DNA of 64,000 nucleotides from Micromonospora alfalfae (lineage in GTDB: Bacteria; Actinomycetota; Actinomycetes; Mycobacteriales; Micromonosporaceae), in contig NZ_JAKKFH010000012.1 in NCBI RefSeq assembly GCF_022230925.1, positions 62,001 to 126,000 of the forward strand. Direction: 5' to 3'. The translations under genes and the position numbers were made by a program. The notes under the pieces are model-generated. The model saw nothing but the letters and a program-made list of their open reading frames with translations, was not told where the DNA came from and did no database searches. Within the stretch, counting starts at the first letter, position 1. Every line of letters starts with the position of its first letter. This document shows positions 62,655 through 64,000 of this stretch, piece after piece.

Positions 62655-64000
62655 TCAGCTGATCCGGATCTTCATCGAGGTGCCGTCCTGCTCCAGAACC
62701 TTGATCTTGACACCGGTCGCGGGGAGCTTGACGCCGTGGTTCGGCAGCTCCTCGTAGAAGTACTTCTTGGTGTCGTCGAACAGCGGCTCAGCGGCCTGGC
62801 CACGGATGTACTGCGGCTGGCTGTTGAGGTGCAGGGTGAACGAGTCGGCCTTGTTCAGGCTGAACGGCGCGTCGTACATCTGGACGCGGGCCCGCCACGG
62901 TGCCCCGGTCAGGTTGTAGATCGGGCGCGGGTGCGCGTCGATGTACAGGTTGCGACCCTCACCGGGGTGACCACCCGGGTTGGTCGGGGAGGCCGGGGCG
63001 GTGTTGTTGTCGGAGAACCGGGTGTTCCAGTACGAGATGAGCAGGCCCTCCTGGTACGCGTAGTGGTCCACCCAGTCCGGGCGGGTGTTCGCGTAGCCGA
63101 AGAAGTACGGGCCGGTTTTCAGGTACTTGTCGTACGAGACGTACGACCGGTTGCCGGCGATGTAGAAGTTGTCGAACAGTTGGGTGTAGGTCGCCCCGAC
63201 CACCTCGAACTTCTCCAGGTTCCAGCCGGCGTCGGTCTCGGCGCCGTCGCTGAACACGGTCTGGCCGTCGGCGGTCACTGTGATCGCGTCACCGAAGAAG
63301 CCGCCCTCGGAGACGCCACCGTCGGTGACGTAGTGCAGGCGGACCTGCGCCGACTTGCCGGCGACCGAGGTCAGCGGGATGTTGATGTCCGCCCAGGCGC
63401 CGTTGCTGCTGCCGGCGAGGGCCGGGCGACCGGCACCGTCCACGCCGATCGGCTTGCCGTTGACAGTGCCGTCCAGGTCGGTCCAGGACTGACCGCCGTC
63501 TGTCGACGCCTCGAAGTAGAGGTAGTCGTAACCCGCTTCGATGCTGTACTTGCCCTTGAGCGACAGCGCCGCCGCGGACTTGCCGGTGAGGTCGAACGTC
63601 CTCGTCATCTTGCTGTCGAGGTTGTCGTCGTTACCGGAGAAGTACTGCTTGGAGCCTTCGAACGGCGGACCGTAGTTGAAGGTGTATTCCCTCTGGGGCA
63701 GCACGACCACGACGGCCTGTGCTTCCTTCGAGTTGTATTCCTGTGGGCCGAGCTTCAGCGTCTGCTTCTGCCCCGCCGCGACCACCTCGTAGTCGAGCCA
63801 ACCGAGCTGGAACTTGTTCCACGCGCCGAGGTCGCCGCCACGGTCGCCGATGCCGGCGTCGTTCTTGGCGCCGAGCCGGCTCTGGGCCATCAGGGTCCAG
63901 TGCTCGTTGCTGTTGTCCGCGGGGCCGTAGTCGTCCGGCAGGCCCAGGTCGTGGCCGTACTCGTGGTAGAAGACGCTGCGGCCGCCGTTCTCCGGCTGGA
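62655..64000 (-). CDS. Immune inhibitor A-like M6 metalloprotease, C-terminal part (5' end outside window)
   Basis: The minus-strand frame is open to the window edge, so the last ~448 residues are present. Near the edge lies the zinc motif HEYGHDLGLPDDYG (HExxHxxGxxD), followed by NEHWTLMAQSRLG (Met-turn region), as in M6 immune inhibitor A peptidases. Then come the domain with LGAWNKFQLGWLDYE, a MAM-like beta-sandwich (YDYLYFEASTDGGQSW) and a C-terminal region ending VLEQDGTSMKIRIS. A secreted protease that would degrade extracellular proteins; signal and propeptide lie beyond the window. A strong terminator follows. Confidence 0.88.
   Translation of the reverse strand, partial: QPENGGRSVFYHEYGHDLGLPDDYGPADNSNEHWTLMAQSRLGAKNDAGIGDRGGDLGAWNKFQLGWLDYEVVAAGQKQTLKLGPQEYNSKEAQAVVVVLPQREYTFNYGPPFEGSKQYFSGNDDNLDSKMTRTFDLTGKSAAALSLKGKYSIEAGYDYLYFEASTDGGQSWTDLDGTVNGKPIGVDGAGRPALAGSSNGAWADINIPLTSVAGKSAQVRLHYVTDGGVSEGGFFGDAITVTADGQTVFSDGAETDAGWNLEKFEVVGATYTQLFDNFYIAGNRSYVSYDKYLKTGPYFFGYANTRPDWVDHYAYQEGLLISYWNTRFSDNNTAPASPTNPGGHPGEGRNLYIDAHPRPIYNLTGAPWRARVQMYDAPFSLNKADSFTLHLNSQPQYIRGQAAEPLFDDTKKYFYEELPNHGVKLPATGVKIKVLEQDGTSMKIRIS

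Overview
This window looks like chromosomal DNA of a Micromonospora-type actinomycete (family Micromonosporaceae). The evidence is very high GC with G/C-ending codons, many GTG starts and ATGA/GTGA overlaps, a complete actinobacterial nuoA-N operon, futalosine-route menaquinone genes, WXG100/EccE/mycosin type VII secretion genes, HelR, and short GC-rich interspersed repeats. The genus is an inference. No tRNA, rRNA, CRISPR array, IS element or prophage was seen.

Layout. 1-4041: 3' end of a secreted M14 carboxypeptidase, then a cobalamin riboswitch driving btuF-btuC-btuD. 4087-7569 (minus): a VOC-domain protein and a four-gene ABC-2 exporter/regulator operon. 7705-9988: four overlapping genes for a type VII-like cargo set (EspC-like, WXG-type, YbaB-like, PH-like). 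10002-12218: the RNA-polymerase-recycling ATPase HelR. 12704-15516: an ArsR regulator, an MFS exporter and mqnA. 15607-17555: two beta-lactamase-fold paralogues. 17927-22064: paaABCDE plus one small unknown gene. 22135-27970: mqnC, an LPVTG surface protein, menG, a small protein and menJ.

28106-44744 holds the fourteen subunits of NADH:menaquinone oxidoreductase (complex I), followed by a polyprenyl diphosphate synthase. Together with mqnA, mqnC, menG and menJ, this clusters quinone-ring, tail, methylation and saturation steps around the quinone-reducing complex. A near-perfect Rex operator (26654-26671) in front of menJ suggests NADH/NAD+ control of the block.

45896-53797: an MFS transporter, an IclR regulator, a Tat-exported PhoX phosphatase divergent from an ECF sigma/anti-sigma pair, a RarD-type permease, a GNAT acetyltransferase and a small membrane protein. 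53859-61517: a dispersed ESX-type locus (eccE, two WXG100 proteins, mycP) and a very long SseB-domain protein with a small partner. The window ends with an alpha/beta hydrolase lacking its nucleophile and a truncated M6 metalloprotease.

Most notable points: a short repeated element that fills at least seven gene junctions in the paa and nuo operons, bringing the upstream stop codon at its 5' end and, in the nuo copies, usually a purine-rich Shine-Dalgarno-like run at its 3' end; an ECF sigma gene whose best start is ATC behind a textbook ECF promoter; a 13-bp perfect inverted repeat straddling the start of the ArsR-linked MFS gene; an Asn/Thr-rich insertion in HelR; and several dispersed or tandem palindromic repeats at convergent gene ends. 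Assignments rest on reading motifs by eye; no database search was run.
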